A stretch of 64,000 nucleotides of DNA from assembly GCA_963790965.1 (NCBI GenBank), contig CAWBQO010000003.1, positions 310,001 to 374,000 on the forward strand, read 5' to 3'. The DNA comes from CAWBQO01 sp963790965. GTDB taxonomy: Bacteria > Bacteroidota > Rhodothermia > Rhodothermales > DASSAV01. A program made the position numbers and the translations under genes. Shown piece by piece: positions 34,031-43,263 of this stretch. The notes beneath the pieces were generated by a model. That model had not been told where the DNA came from. It was given only the letters and a program-made list of their open reading frames with translations, and did not search any database. Numbering within the stretch: the stretch's first letter is position 1; each line of letters opens with the position of its first letter.

Positions 34031-35089
34031 TCAGCCAAGTTGCAGGAACGAATCGATGGCGGCGAACAGCAGGTCGGGGTCTTCCCACTGCGGAACGAGG
34101 CCGGAGCGCACGCGCCCGAGGGTGACGTGCTCCGCGTTTGCTGCAGCAATCTGCGGCGCGCGAACGAAGTCCTGGACCATCTCCGGTGAGGAGTCGGGGA
34201 TGATGAGCAATGTAGGCACCTTTAGCGCCTCGTAGGCGCGCGGGGCGTATTCGTGCATGGACAGGACGCCCTGGATGAAGCGGCGGGGTGCGTGCTGCGC
34301 GCCGTTCGTTCGCGTCGTTAGATAGGCATATTCAACGAGCGCAGCGGGGACCTTGGTCGGGTCCTCGAAGACGTGGTCGGCGTAAAACTGGCGCAGCGAC
34401 TCGCGGCGCGTAAGACGCGTGAAGAACACGTCGAACGCACCGACCGTGCCCGCGATCTTTTCGAGCGCGCGCTGGAACACATTCTCGTTCTGGGACTCGC
34501 CGGTGCCCGTCGGAGAAATGAGCACGAGTCTGCGGACCAGCACGGGAAAAGCGTTGGCCACGGTCGTGGCATACTCGCTGCCGAGCGAGAGTGCGACTAC
34601 GTCCGCCGCCTCGCGCACGTGCTCGCTGAGGAAGCGGCGAAGCTGGCGCTGATAAAGGCCCGGGCTGTAGCGTGCCGCCGGGCGGTCGGAGAGGCCGAAG
34701 CCGAGCCAATCGAGCGCGTAGATGGGCCGGTCGGACCGCTCCCGCAGATGCTCGAAGATCGGCTTCATTTCAAAGGAAGATCCGGCGGCGTTGATGCTGT
34801 GCAACAGAACGATGGGAACGCCGGTGCCCGGGTGGAAATAGTAGCGCGCCGTGCCCTCCATGACTTCAATGCCATGCACCGGCGCGTCGATGGACGGCGG
34901 CAGCGTGCTTGGCTGGGGCATGTTGCTGCGACGCACCCGCTCCGCGACCGCTCCCGCCACGGCGGCACCTACTGCGACCGCCCCGGTAAGCAGCGCGCCG
35001 TTGCGCAACCGGCCGGACGCGGACGAGGAGTCCCCGCCTGCTTTTCCAGTAACAAGACTTTTCGCTAAACGAAGGAAGGAGACGGCCAT
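34031..35089 (-). CDS. Alpha/beta hydrolase fold protein
   Basis: 352 residues from the ATG at 35089. An N-terminal hydrophobic anchor (GALLTGAVAVGAAVAGAVAE) is followed by a hydrolase fold: IVLLHSINAAGSSFEMKPI, ALDWLGFGLSDRP, and the nucleophile elbow VALSLGSEY (Ser in ALSLG). The residue expected to be catalytic His, before the 'P..E.P' tail, is Leu in SGLVPQWEDP, so hydrolysis is uncertain. Substrate unknown. Divergent from the tRNA-Arg gene; the AT-rich stretch near 35160-35200 probably holds its promoter. Confidence 0.8.
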   Translation of the reverse strand: MAVSFLRLAKSLVTGKAGGDSSSASGRLRNGALLTGAVAVGAAVAGAVAERVRRSNMPQPSTLPPSIDAPVHGIEVMEGTARYYFHPGTGVPIVLLHSINAAGSSFEMKPIFEHLRERSDRPIYALDWLGFGLSDRPAARYSPGLYQRQLRRFLSEHVREAADVVALSLGSEYATTVANAFPVLVRRLVLISPTGTGESQNENVFQRALEKIAGTVGAFDVFFTRLTRRESLRQFYADHVFEDPTKVPAALVEYAYLTTRTNGAQHAPRRFIQGVLSMHEYAPRAYEALKVPTLLIIPDSSPEMVQDFVRAPQIAAANAEHVTLGRVRSGLVPQWEDPDLLFAAIDSFLQLG

Positions 35090-35298
35090 GGGCGAGAGGA
35101 TGATTTCTTTTCCTCTTATACGGGAGCGCCGATGCACAGATTCTTTGTTGGGGCAAGAGCTTGCAGGCTGTTTGTATGTATTTATGTAATTAAGTAGCTG
35201 CGGGCGCGGTGCGCTGGAGAAGGAGTCCGATTTTGTCGATCCGAAACGCACCCGCACGTTCGTCGTTCAACAACGCCTCGCTGCCGAAGCGGCAGATA

Positions 35299-35371
35299 GC
35301 CCTCGTAGCTCAGTGGATAGAGCACAGGTTTCCTAAACCTGGGGTCGAAAGTTCGAGTCTTTCCGAGGGCG
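35299..35371 (+). tRNA. tRNA-Arg (anticodon CCT)
   Basis: A 73-nt cloverleaf: acceptor GCCCTCG / CGAGGGC, D-arm GCTCAGTGGATAGAGC, anticodon stem CAGGT / ACCTG around the loop TTCCTAA, and T-arm with GTTCGAGTC. The anticodon CCT reads AGG. CCA is not encoded. Confidence 0.96.
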
Positions 35372-35462
35372 CTTTGGGATTGCCGGGGTAACGGACGGCG
35401 GAAACCACCGCGATGTGGAAGGTGCGAATCGGCGTACCATATGTTTATAGCCGATCTACACC

Positions 35463-36515
35463 ATGCAGACTTTTCTTTTAGTCGCCGGGTTCGCTGTTCT
35501 CGGCGTCGTTGTCCTTGACGCATTCGTATCCACGATCTCTGCGCAAGGGGCGGGGCCGATCTCCGGTCCTCTGACGACCAACGTGTGGCGGGTGGCTCTC
35601 TGGATCCACAGGCACCGTCCATCGCACCGGTTGCTTCAGATTACCGGCGTGCTGACGCTGATAGCAGCCGTCACCTCGTGGATTCTGCTGATATGGTTTG
35701 GCTGGGTCCTCGTGTTCAGCGCAATCCCGGAGCATCTCGTCCATAACGCAACAGGGATGAGTGCCGACCTGCCGGAGCGCATCTATACGGTCGGCTACAT
35801 TATCTTCACGCTCGGCAACGGAGAGTTTTCGCCCGACAACACCGTTTCCCGCATCTTTGTCGATCTCGCGGTGCTGAGCGGACTCTTCCTGGTTACGCTT
35901 GGCATCACATACCTTCTACCGGTAGTGCAGGCGGCGTCCGAGAAGCGGCAGATCGCGCTCCAAATAAAGGGATTGGGAGAAACGCCGCAACGGATTGTCG
36001 AGGCCGCCTGGAACGGGAAGGATTTCTCCGCACTGACCACTTACCTCTCTTCGCTCACTGGCCCGATCCTTTTGCTCGGCCAGCGTCACCTTGCCTACCC
36101 GGTGCTCCATTACTATCATACAACGACGTCTGATGCGGCTACGCTTCCACGAATTGCGGCGCTCGACGAGGCGATCACGATCATAGCCTGCGGGATCGAC
36201 GCCGATTCCGGCATCCCGGAAATCACGCTCCGCAGCGTTCGAGAGGCCATTTCGACAGAGTTGGAGACCGTTCGGGCGCTCTACCTCACGTCGCTGGCGG
36301 AAGGGGCACCCCCGGCTCTCCGGTTGCACCGGCTGAAGGCGAAAGGCATCCCCGTCGTGGAGCAGGCGGTCTTTGAAGAGCGCCTGCGCGATCTGGAACA
36401 GCATCGACGCGCTTTGCTCGGCGCGGTAAAGAGTACAGGATGGTCATGGACGGATGTTCTGCAGGGCACACATGACAAACCTGAAAAGGTCGAACAGGAC
36501 GTCGAAGGGAAGTAG
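35463..36515 (+). CDS. K+-channel-like membrane protein
   Basis: 350 residues: transmembrane helices at about 2-25, 60-87 and 128-155, with a pore-loop-like segment YTVGYIIFTLGNGEFSP (108-124) before the last. This aligns with the K+ filter region (T-V-G-Y-G-D..P), but the filter is TLGNGEF. The cytoplasmic C-terminal ~190 residues are mostly helical and not a known RCK domain. Probably an ion channel; its selectivity is uncertain. It starts 91 bp after tRNA-Arg and has a terminator at 36622-36641. Confidence 0.75.
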   Translation: MQTFLLVAGFAVLGVVVLDAFVSTISAQGAGPISGPLTTNVWRVALWIHRHRPSHRLLQITGVLTLIAAVTSWILLIWFGWVLVFSAIPEHLVHNATGMSADLPERIYTVGYIIFTLGNGEFSPDNTVSRIFVDLAVLSGLFLVTLGITYLLPVVQAASEKRQIALQIKGLGETPQRIVEAAWNGKDFSALTTYLSSLTGPILLLGQRHLAYPVLHYYHTTTSDAATLPRIAALDEAITIIACGIDADSGIPEITLRSVREAISTELETVRALYLTSLAEGAPPALRLHRLKAKGIPVVEQAVFEERLRDLEQHRRALLGAVKSTGWSWTDVLQGTHDKPEKVEQDVEGK

Positions 36516-36621
36516 AAGGGGGAAGCGGTTCCTGCTACTCGTTTTGCCTTGTTGTTTTTTCATGAAGTTGCTATACTGTAGCCGGTGGCCGTATACATAT
36601 ATCCGTTCATTAAGCATCTTG

Positions 36622-36641
36622 CCTCTGCGCAGAGGTTTTTT
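36622..36641 (+). terminator. Terminator downstream of the channel gene
   Basis: Perfect hairpin CCTCTG-CG-CAGAGG followed by TTTTTT, 107 bp after the stop of the channel gene. Confidence 0.88.
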
Positions 36642-36830
36642 GCGAGGCGGTTGATCTATGATAAACGGCGTGCTCTGCAATTGATTAGAGCAATGTTTAT
36701 GAGTAAAATGCCGCCCGAGATCCCGTTGATGCCCCTTCCAGGATGACGATGGGGCGTCGGTATCCCTGCTAAATAGAACGCTTTTTCTTCTTTCAAAAGT
36801 CCGTTAATTCAGCGAACTACGCCGACAGCT
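36642..36830. other. Intergenic region before the PD40 gene
   Basis: The channel-to-PD40 gap is 315 bp (36516-36830). Apart from the terminator it holds no convincing gene. The AT-rich stretch 36660-36705 and 36770-36810 is the likely promoter area, but no clear -35/-10 or Bacteroidota-type box could be fixed. Confidence 0.5.
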
Positions 36831-37787
36831 ATGCGAACGACCATCTATCTCGCGCTTTCCTTGTTCTTCTTCGGCACCGCGGAAGCGCAAGCGCCGCTCC
36901 GCGTGACGGGAGAACCCGTGCGCCTGGCGGGCGGCGAAGAGGAAGCGTTCCTGCGCCCCGTCTGGTCGCCGGACGGACAGTCCGTCGCCATGTCGGCTCC
37001 GCGCTATGACGGTCTGTGGGTGGTGCAGGCGGACGGTAGTAACCTGCGGCAAGTGAACGCCGACGAAGGTGCCGGTTTCGGCTTCTCCTGGGCACCGGAC
37101 GGCCGATCACTCCTTGCGCGCGTTGCGCAGATGCAGGGCGTCCGGCGGCTTCACGCTGCCAAGATCGTTGCCGTGGAGGGAGGCGAGGATCGCTTGCTGA
37201 CCGAGTTCACGACGGGTGCCATGTCGCTCCCGGAGTGGGGGCCTCGGGGCACGTCGGTGTTGTTCATGCGGGCGGGCGAGTTGGAAGTCGTGGCGACGGG
37301 AGAGGCAGTGGATGGTTCTGTTACCGCAACGCCTCGGCAGAGGCCCCTGCTTGCGTCGGGTGACCAGATCATGCGCGTGGATGTAGCGGAGCGCGCGGCG
37401 GAGCGCATGGAGCCGCTCGGCACCGACGCTCGGATCCTGAACCTCGTGGTTTCGCCGGACGGCGCGAAGGCGGCGTTCGAGCGCCTCGGTGGCGACCTCT
37501 ATGTAATGAACGTAGACGGAAGCAGCTTGACCAATCTCGGACCCGGCCACCGCCCGGCCTTTTCCCCCGACGGCGAATGGGTGGCGTACATGCAAACGGA
37601 GGATGACGGCAATGTATTTACGAGCGCAGACCTCTACGCGGTTCGAACAGACGGAAGTGGCCGTGTGCAGCTGACGCAAACACCGGACCGTCTGGAAATG
37701 ACGCCCTCCTGGTCACCGGATGGCACACGGATCGCCTTTGAGGCTTTTGATGAAGGAGCCGTTTACTTGCTGCCCGTAGCCCGTTAA
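36831..37787 (+). CDS. Secreted PD40/TolB-like beta-propeller protein
   Basis: 318 residues with a signal peptide (MRTTIYLALSLFFFGTAEAQ). Repeated WD40-like PD40 motifs: PVWSPDGQSVAMSAPR, FSWAPDGRSLLARV, VVSPDGAKAAFERLG, PAFSPDGEWVAYMQ and PSWSPDGTRIAFEA, which make a six-bladed propeller of the TolB C-domain type without the TolB N-domain. Probably a periplasmic protein-binding module. It lies 43 bp upstream of the amidase gene on the same strand. Confidence 0.88.
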   Translation: MRTTIYLALSLFFFGTAEAQAPLRVTGEPVRLAGGEEEAFLRPVWSPDGQSVAMSAPRYDGLWVVQADGSNLRQVNADEGAGFGFSWAPDGRSLLARVAQMQGVRRLHAAKIVAVEGGEDRLLTEFTTGAMSLPEWGPRGTSVLFMRAGELEVVATGEAVDGSVTATPRQRPLLASGDQIMRVDVAERAAERMEPLGTDARILNLVVSPDGAKAAFERLGGDLYVMNVDGSSLTNLGPGHRPAFSPDGEWVAYMQTEDDGNVFTSADLYAVRTDGSGRVQLTQTPDRLEMTPSWSPDGTRIAFEAFDEGAVYLLPVAR

Positions 37788-37830
37788 CATAAATCCGCTC
37801 ACAGGTTGTTCTGAAGCCGTACACAAGGTT

Positions 37831-40344
37831 ATGAAGAAGCTATTCTTTGGTCTCATTGCGCTTCTGCTCTTTACTCCGGCGGGCACCGCGCAGCCGGTGT
37901 CGGGCCTTTCGGGCTGGAGCCTGTTCATCGATCCGGGCCATAGCGAAAAGGAGAACATGGGCATCTTCGGCTATTCCGAGGCCGAAAAGAACCTCCGCGT
38001 GGGCCTGGCGCTCCGTGATTTGCTGCTGTCGACCACCGACATCGACACGGTCTACATGTCGCGCACCAACGACCAGCAGCAGGTCGGGCTGTCTCAGCGC
38101 ACGGACATAGCAAACGCGCTGAACCCTTCCTTCTACCACTCGATCCACAGCAATGCAGGTACGCCCTCAACCGACAACGTGCTCATGCTCTACGGCGGCT
38201 GGCGGTCCAACGGCGTGACGGTCGAAAAGACGCCGAAGGGTGGTGGGCGCATGGGCGCGATCTACGAGAGCATACTCGGGCGGGCAATGCGGCTTCCGAC
38301 CATCGGAAACTACGCGGACCGGACCTTCTACGAGGGTTTCCCCTTCAACCATGATAAGCAGTACCCGTACCTGTCGGTTAACCGGCAGTCGGATATGGCG
38401 TCTGTCCTCAGCGAGGCGGGGCATCATACAAGCCCGCGTCAGAATCAGCTGAACATGAACGCGGATTGGAAGCGGCTCGAGGCGTACGCCTACTACTGGG
38501 GCATCCTCGCCTATCATGGAATAGAGAGGCCACCGGTCCGCATTGTCACGGGAACGGTGACCGATCTCGAATCGGGTTTGCCGATCAACGGGGCCACGGT
38601 GCAAGTGGGGAACGAAGTCTACACGACCGACACCTACGAATCGCTTTTCAACAAGTACAGCAGCGATCCCGGAGAGCTTCGAAACGGGTTCTATTTCCTC
38701 GAAGATGTACCGCAGGGGACCCTCAGGACGCTCGCAAGCGCGCCGGGTTACCGGGCCTACATGGGCGACGTGACGGTAGTCGACACCTTCTTTACGTTCA
38801 AAGACCTCTCGCTCATCTCACAGGTGCCGCCGGTCGTCGCTTCCACGCGGCCGGAAGCCGGGGCGCAGTTCTTCCGCAACACTGAACCTATTTCGATTAC
38901 TTTTTCGCGAATCATGGACCGGGCGTCGGTCGAGCAGTCTTTCGCAATCAGCCCGGAAGTCGGTGGCGACTTTGTGTGGGCCAATGGAGACCGCACGTTC
39001 ATTTTTGTGCCGGACACACTCTACGCGGAGTCGAACTACACCGTCTCTATTGGTGAATACGCGCTCGGCTTCTACGGCGATGCCTTTGACGCAGATGGCG
39101 ACGGCGTGCCGGGAGGCGCGTATACCTTCACCTTCCGGACGGGAGCGCCGGACGTGACGGCACCGCATCCGGTGGCCTCCTCCCCGGTTCCGAACGCCGC
39201 GGGCGTGGAGTTGTGGCCGGTTTATAGCCTGACATACGATGAGCCGTTAGACCCGGCGTCGCTCGAAGGTCGTTTACAATTTGTGCTGCTTTCCGACGGC
39301 TCTAATGTCGAGGGCACCTTCAAGCATTACGTTGTTCGTGGCCAGAGCGTAGTGACCTTCCTTCCCAGCGCCGCCCTGATGCCGAACGCGAACTACGCGC
39401 TGGCGGTCTCGCCCGGTGTCAGTGACCGTTACGGAAATCAGGACGGCCAGCAGCGGCAGTTCCGCTTCCAGACGGGAAGCATGGAGTATGTGACCACGTC
39501 CATCGACAACTTTGAGGTGGGGGCCGAGGCGCTCTGGTGGACGCCGCAAGCGAGCGGCTCGACCGCGGGGATCGTGACCGATTCTACCTACCGCCGCGTG
39601 CAGGACAGCGTCTCGGTGGGGCCGGCGAACACGTCGCTCGCTATGGAAGTTGGCTACGGCTGGCCGGAGGGTGAGGGAACGAAGCTCATAAGGGAGTACC
39701 TGAGTAGCGGACCGCCTCAACAGGTATCGTTCGATGACTCGTACCTGCTGCAGATGTACGTCTTTGGCGACGGCAGCGGCAACCTCGTCCGGTTCGCCGT
39801 CGACGACAAAATGGAAACCTCCCCCACCGGGACGGAGGTAAGTCCCTGGTATACCGTCGATTGGAGAGGCTGGCGGCTCGTCACGTGGGATCTGAAGAAC
39901 GACGCGCCCGGGTCCTGGATCGGAAACGGAGTGGTTGAAGGACGCTTGCGGTTCGACAGCATCCAGCTCACCCAGGGTCCGGGTGGGGCACCGTTCGGGA
40001 AGATGTACTTTGACGACCTGCGTCTCGCGAAAAAGCAGGATGTTACCGTCGCGGCCGAGCTTGCAACGGACGTGCCGGAGCGCTTTGCGCTGAAGGGCAA
40101 CTACCCGAATCCGTTCACCTCCGCCACAGCGATTCAGTTCGATGTGCAGCGCCAGTCGGACGTGACGATCACGATCTACGACATTGCCGGGCGCGAGGTC
40201 GCCTCGCTGCTCCGGGCCGCGCCCACGGCTGCGGGCACGCACGTGATCCGGTGGGATGCGGCGGCATTGCCGGGCGGCGTCTACCTCTGCCGCATGGAAG
40301 CCGGCGGGCAATCGTTTACCGGCAAGATGGTTCTCGTGCGGTAG
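37831..40344 (+). CDS. Secreted N-acetylmuramoyl-L-alanine amidase-like protein with Ig-like and T9SS sorting domains
   Basis: 837 residues. Signal peptide (1-20), then an amidase_3-like domain with DPGH (34-37), SIHSNAGTPSTDN and SEAGHHTSPRQN (Zn ligands and catalytic Glu). A carboxypeptidase-regulatory-like segment (VTGTVTDLESGLPINGATVQ) follows, then two SbsA/Big_5-type Ig-like domains (STRPEAGAQFFRNTEPISIT and SSPVPNAAGVELWPVYSLTY), a galactose-binding-like region, and a type A sorting domain (KGNYPNPFTSATAIQFDV ... YDIAGREVASLL, ending GKMVLVR). Predicts a T9SS-exported protein acting on peptidoglycan or a related amide. Confidence 0.88.
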   Translation: MKKLFFGLIALLLFTPAGTAQPVSGLSGWSLFIDPGHSEKENMGIFGYSEAEKNLRVGLALRDLLLSTTDIDTVYMSRTNDQQQVGLSQRTDIANALNPSFYHSIHSNAGTPSTDNVLMLYGGWRSNGVTVEKTPKGGGRMGAIYESILGRAMRLPTIGNYADRTFYEGFPFNHDKQYPYLSVNRQSDMASVLSEAGHHTSPRQNQLNMNADWKRLEAYAYYWGILAYHGIERPPVRIVTGTVTDLESGLPINGATVQVGNEVYTTDTYESLFNKYSSDPGELRNGFYFLEDVPQGTLRTLASAPGYRAYMGDVTVVDTFFTFKDLSLISQVPPVVASTRPEAGAQFFRNTEPISITFSRIMDRASVEQSFAISPEVGGDFVWANGDRTFIFVPDTLYAESNYTVSIGEYALGFYGDAFDADGDGVPGGAYTFTFRTGAPDVTAPHPVASSPVPNAAGVELWPVYSLTYDEPLDPASLEGRLQFVLLSDGSNVEGTFKHYVVRGQSVVTFLPSAALMPNANYALAVSPGVSDRYGNQDGQQRQFRFQTGSMEYVTTSIDNFEVGAEALWWTPQASGSTAGIVTDSTYRRVQDSVSVGPANTSLAMEVGYGWPEGEGTKLIREYLSSGPPQQVSFDDSYLLQMYVFGDGSGNLVRFAVDDKMETSPTGTEVSPWYTVDWRGWRLVTWDLKNDAPGSWIGNGVVEGRLRFDSIQLTQGPGGAPFGKMYFDDLRLAKKQDVTVAAELATDVPERFALKGNYPNPFTSATAIQFDVQRQSDVTITIYDIAGREVASLLRAAPTAAGTHVIRWDAAALPGGVYLCRMEAGGQSFTGKMVLVR

Positions 40345-40373
40345 GCCGGACCGACTGCGGCCGCGTAAGTAGA

Positions 40374-40415
40374 GAAGGGCGGAGATGACGACGAGTCGCC
40401 TCCGCCCTTCTTCTT
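40374..40415. terminator. Bidirectional hairpin between convergent genes
   Basis: A perfect 11-bp stem (GAAGGGCGGAG / CTCCGCCCTTC) with a 15-nt loop, then TTCTTATA on the plus side, between the amidase and NagX-like genes. It could terminate both. Confidence 0.75.
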
Positions 40416-41619
40416 ATACCTTGACGATGATGTTGCGCCGGTACATGACGTAGAGGACGACGAACCATCCTGCAACCCAGGTGAGGGCGTACAGCAACGA
40501 CGCGAGGGTCGGGTATGCGACCGCGAGGAAGATGTTGCGGAAGATCCATCCCTGGAGCGACACGCTGCCTCCCGCGCCGTCCGCCACCTGAATAAGGCCC
40601 AGCGTGCGGGCCAGAAGGCCGCTCAGGACGAACACCGTAATTGCATTGACACCATAAATCACGAAGGGCTTCGTCCAACTTCTCTTGCCCTGCACATCGG
40701 CGACCCAGTAGCAGAGCGCCAGGGCGCACATAGCCTGGCCGGCGGTGAAAACCGCATAGGAGGAGGTCCAGATGCCCTTGTTGATCGGGAAGAACCAGTT
40801 CCAGACATAGCCGAGCGCGACGAAGACCACGCCTCTGGCAAAGAGCACCGCAGCTTTCTCAACGCCGTCGCGATCCGAGATGAGCAGCCTTCCCGTCCAC
40901 GCGCCGAACAAAGTGGTGGCGATGGCCGGCAACGTGCTCAGCAAACCCTCCGGATCCCACTGCCGATCGGTCCCGACCCACAGATGCGTTCCGAGGAGGA
41001 GGCGATCGAGATAGGCGGAAAGGGTGCCGACGGGCAGATCGAGCCTGCCCGCTCCATAGCCGGGCACCGGTACGAGGGTCATGAGGCCCCAGTAGAAAAG
41101 GAGCAATCCCGCTGCGGTCCAGTGGCGCGCCGTCTGCGAGGTGTAAAGGTAAAGAAGGCTGACGGCGAGGTAGCAAAGGGCAATGCGCTGGAGCACGCCC
41201 ATGATGCGGAGCGACTCGAGGCCCGGCCGGAGCGCAAAACCGGGCGAGAAGGTAAAGAAGGGATACGCCGCCATGAAGAGGCCAAGGCCGAACAGAATCA
41301 GCGCGCGCTTCCCGGCTTTGAATGCAAGGTCGCCTTTCGGGGCACCGCGAAGGAGTCGTTTTTCAAAGGCGAAAGCGATAGCGACGCCGACGATAAAGAG
41401 GAAGAAGGGAAAGATCAGGTCGGTCGGCGTCCACCCGTGCCAATGAGCGTGCGCCAGCGGCGGGTAAATGGCCGACCACGTACCCGGATTATTGACCAGG
41501 ATCATCGCGGCAATGGTGGCTCCGCGAAAAACGTCGAGCGAGAGGAGCCGACCGGAGGGGACGTCTCGCCCCACAGTCGCAGTCGGTGGGAGCGCAGGGG
41601 CGGGAATGGTGGTCGGCAT
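40414..41619 (-). CDS. NagX-like acyltransferase-family membrane protein (DUF5009)
   Basis: 401 residues with about ten transmembrane helices. Seen: LLSLDVFRGATIAAMILVNN and HAHWHGWTPTDLIFPFFLF, the signature of the heparan-alpha-glucosaminide N-acetyltransferase-like family (NagX in bacteria), with the conserved His between the first helices. In Bacteroidota these genes often go with amino-sugar uptake and use; neighbouring peptidoglycan-acting enzymes make amino-sugar recycling plausible (inference). Confidence 0.87.
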   Translation of the reverse strand: MPTTIPAPALPPTATVGRDVPSGRLLSLDVFRGATIAAMILVNNPGTWSAIYPPLAHAHWHGWTPTDLIFPFFLFIVGVAIAFAFEKRLLRGAPKGDLAFKAGKRALILFGLGLFMAAYPFFTFSPGFALRPGLESLRIMGVLQRIALCYLAVSLLYLYTSQTARHWTAAGLLLFYWGLMTLVPVPGYGAGRLDLPVGTLSAYLDRLLLGTHLWVGTDRQWDPEGLLSTLPAIATTLFGAWTGRLLISDRDGVEKAAVLFARGVVFVALGYVWNWFFPINKGIWTSSYAVFTAGQAMCALALCYWVADVQGKRSWTKPFVIYGVNAITVFVLSGLLARTLGLIQVADGAGGSVSLQGWIFRNIFLAVAYPTLASLLYALTWVAGWFVVLYVMYRRNIIVKV

Positions 41620-41827
41620 AGGGATGCGGGGAAACGGGCGTGGTTCGCTGCGGAATAGTTCAGGGCCGGGTCGTCCGCCGCAAACAGCAATGGCGCGGCT
41701 CTGTTCAAAATACCGACTTCAGCTCAAACTAAGACGCGCGCACCCACAGTGGCCGTTCAGCGGGAAGCGCTTCCTGTTACGGAATGGGCGCGGCCGGAGT
41801 TAAAGCGGCAGCCAGACGGTATTGCGC

Positions 41828-42739
41828 TCAGTAGCGCTCGGTGCCGCGCGGGCGGGACCAGTTGGATTCCGGCTCGAAGTAGTTCCAAAGCAGACGTGAA
41901 ACGGACCGAATGAGGAGATTACCTTCGTTATCGTCCGTCCAGCGGGTGTCCTCTTGGTCGGACGTGATGACCGTGAACACGTAGTCGCCGTGAGGGGCGT
42001 TCACAAGAACGGCCTCGGAGCGCGACTGATTGACCGCACCCTGTTTGGAGGCGACCTGCACCCACGGCGGTATGAAGCCGAGCGCCTCGTCGTTCCAGTA
42101 GATGCGCGTGAGCACGCGGTACATCTCGTCGTCCGCTGCCGGGCTGACGGCCTTGCCGTCGCGGATGAGCAGAAGGAGATCGGACATTTCGCGAGGCGTT
42201 GTCTGCCCCCAGCCATAGAGGTCGTAGTCGCTTTCGCGGCCGGGCGTGCGGCCGTTCACGTGCGTGGACGTGAAGCCCCGGCTCGCCAGCCAGTCGTTGA
42301 TGGCATCGCCTTTTCCGGCGAGAATCTGGAGCCATCTTGCCGCTGTGTTGTCACTCGTCGTGATCGAAAGAAGGACGACCTTGCTCAGGGGAATTGGTTC
42401 GCCGTCCTTGAAAGAGCCGAGGATGTCTACGCCCGGCACGAGCAGCGAATCGCGATAGATGAGGTCGGCGTGGTAATCGAGTTCGCCCTTATCGATGAGG
42501 TCAAAGATCTTCAGCATGATTGGCACCTTTATCATGCTTGCTGTCGGGAAGAGGCGTTCCGCCTGCACCGATGCGGTTCGGCCGCTGGGCACGTGCCGGA
42601 CGTAGATGCCCACCTGTCCTTTGAAGCCTTGCGCCAGAGAGTCGATCCGCGCCTGCAGAAGCGCGTCGGGTACTGCGTGAACCTGCGCGTGCGACGCGGA
42701 GACGCAGAGAAAGAGAAGGAGTGCTAAGATGCTTTTCAT
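41828..42739 (-). CDS. Class A beta-lactamase-like serine hydrolase, secreted
   Basis: 303 residues from the ATG at 42739, with a signal peptide (LALLLFLCVSASHAQ). Active-site motifs: SxxK at Ser68-Lys71 (TASMIKVP), SDN (TTSDNTAARW), and KQG (VASKQGAVNQS) in place of the usual KTG/KSG. The omega-loop region (GRESDYDLYGWGQTTPREM) does not match the standard ExxLN. It belongs to the PF13354 family, which contains true class A beta-lactamases and other serine hydrolases, so resistance activity is not assured. Confidence 0.82.
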   Translation of the reverse strand: MKSILALLLFLCVSASHAQVHAVPDALLQARIDSLAQGFKGQVGIYVRHVPSGRTASVQAERLFPTASMIKVPIMLKIFDLIDKGELDYHADLIYRDSLLVPGVDILGSFKDGEPIPLSKVVLLSITTSDNTAARWLQILAGKGDAINDWLASRGFTSTHVNGRTPGRESDYDLYGWGQTTPREMSDLLLLIRDGKAVSPAADDEMYRVLTRIYWNDEALGFIPPWVQVASKQGAVNQSRSEAVLVNAPHGDYVFTVITSDQEDTRWTDDNEGNLLIRSVSRLLWNYFEPESNWSRPRGTERY

Positions 42740-42784
42740 GAGAAGCGTGGGGACGGGAGGAAGGCGGCAGCGCGGACACAAGGT

Positions 42785-42999
42785 ACGGCGCTCGCCAGCG
42801 AAGCGACGCATCTCAGTCTTCCGGGAGGACAGATCCTTCGCTGCGCTCAGGATGGCGGACGGGGGATGGAGAAGGCGGGGACGGGGTGCGTACCTGAAAT
42901 GCAGAATGTGGCACCGAGTCTTGCGGGCGCAGCGTAGAGTCTCAGGCTTCCGAGAGAACAGATCCTTCGCTGCGCTCAGGATGACAGGCGGGGGTGTTG
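42785..42999. repeat. Mosaic of CAGATCCTTCGCTGCG-type dispersed repeats
   Basis: Two units of the dispersed element reading CAGATCCTTCGCTGCGCTCA then GGATG (near 42828-42853 and 42958-42983), each preceded by a GCGAAGCGACGCATCTCAG- or AGCGTAGAGTCTCAG-like half. No gene seen. This begins the second repeat island (42740-43612), which has no supported coding sequence. Confidence 0.75.
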
Positions 43000-43141
43000 G
43001 AGGAGGCGAAGAATGCGCTCGTTGGGAGCGGCGCGAGAGCCGGCGGTTATTCTCTGCTCGGGCTAGGAGGTCCCTCCGCTGGGCGGCGGAGGAGGTGGGT
43101 TCATGACGAAGGTCGGTAGCGCCGCCTTGGTCGGGATGACA
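43000..43141. repeat. 142-bp dispersed repeat, copy 2 (partner at 14305)
   Basis: Same orientation and length as 14305-14446, about 28.7 kb away, from GAGGAGGCGAAGAATGCG to TTGGTCGGGATGACA. Confidence 0.88.
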
Positions 43142-43174
43142 TTCTGGGGAGCAGATGCCTTACGTGGATGGATG

Positions 43175-43212
43175 ATTTTGACGCAGAGACGCGGAGCCGC
43201 AGAGGTTTTGAT
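43175..43212. repeat. ACGCAGAGACGCGGAG-type dispersed element
   Basis: Contains GACGCAGAGACGCGGAGC then CGCAGAGG, a short element scattered through many unrelated bacterial genomes. It is one of several different repeat families stacked in this island. Confidence 0.65.
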
Positions 43213-43263
43213 CCCGTGAGGTTTGCGGCGTTCGCCCGCGCGCCTGTAAGGGCACGATATCCT

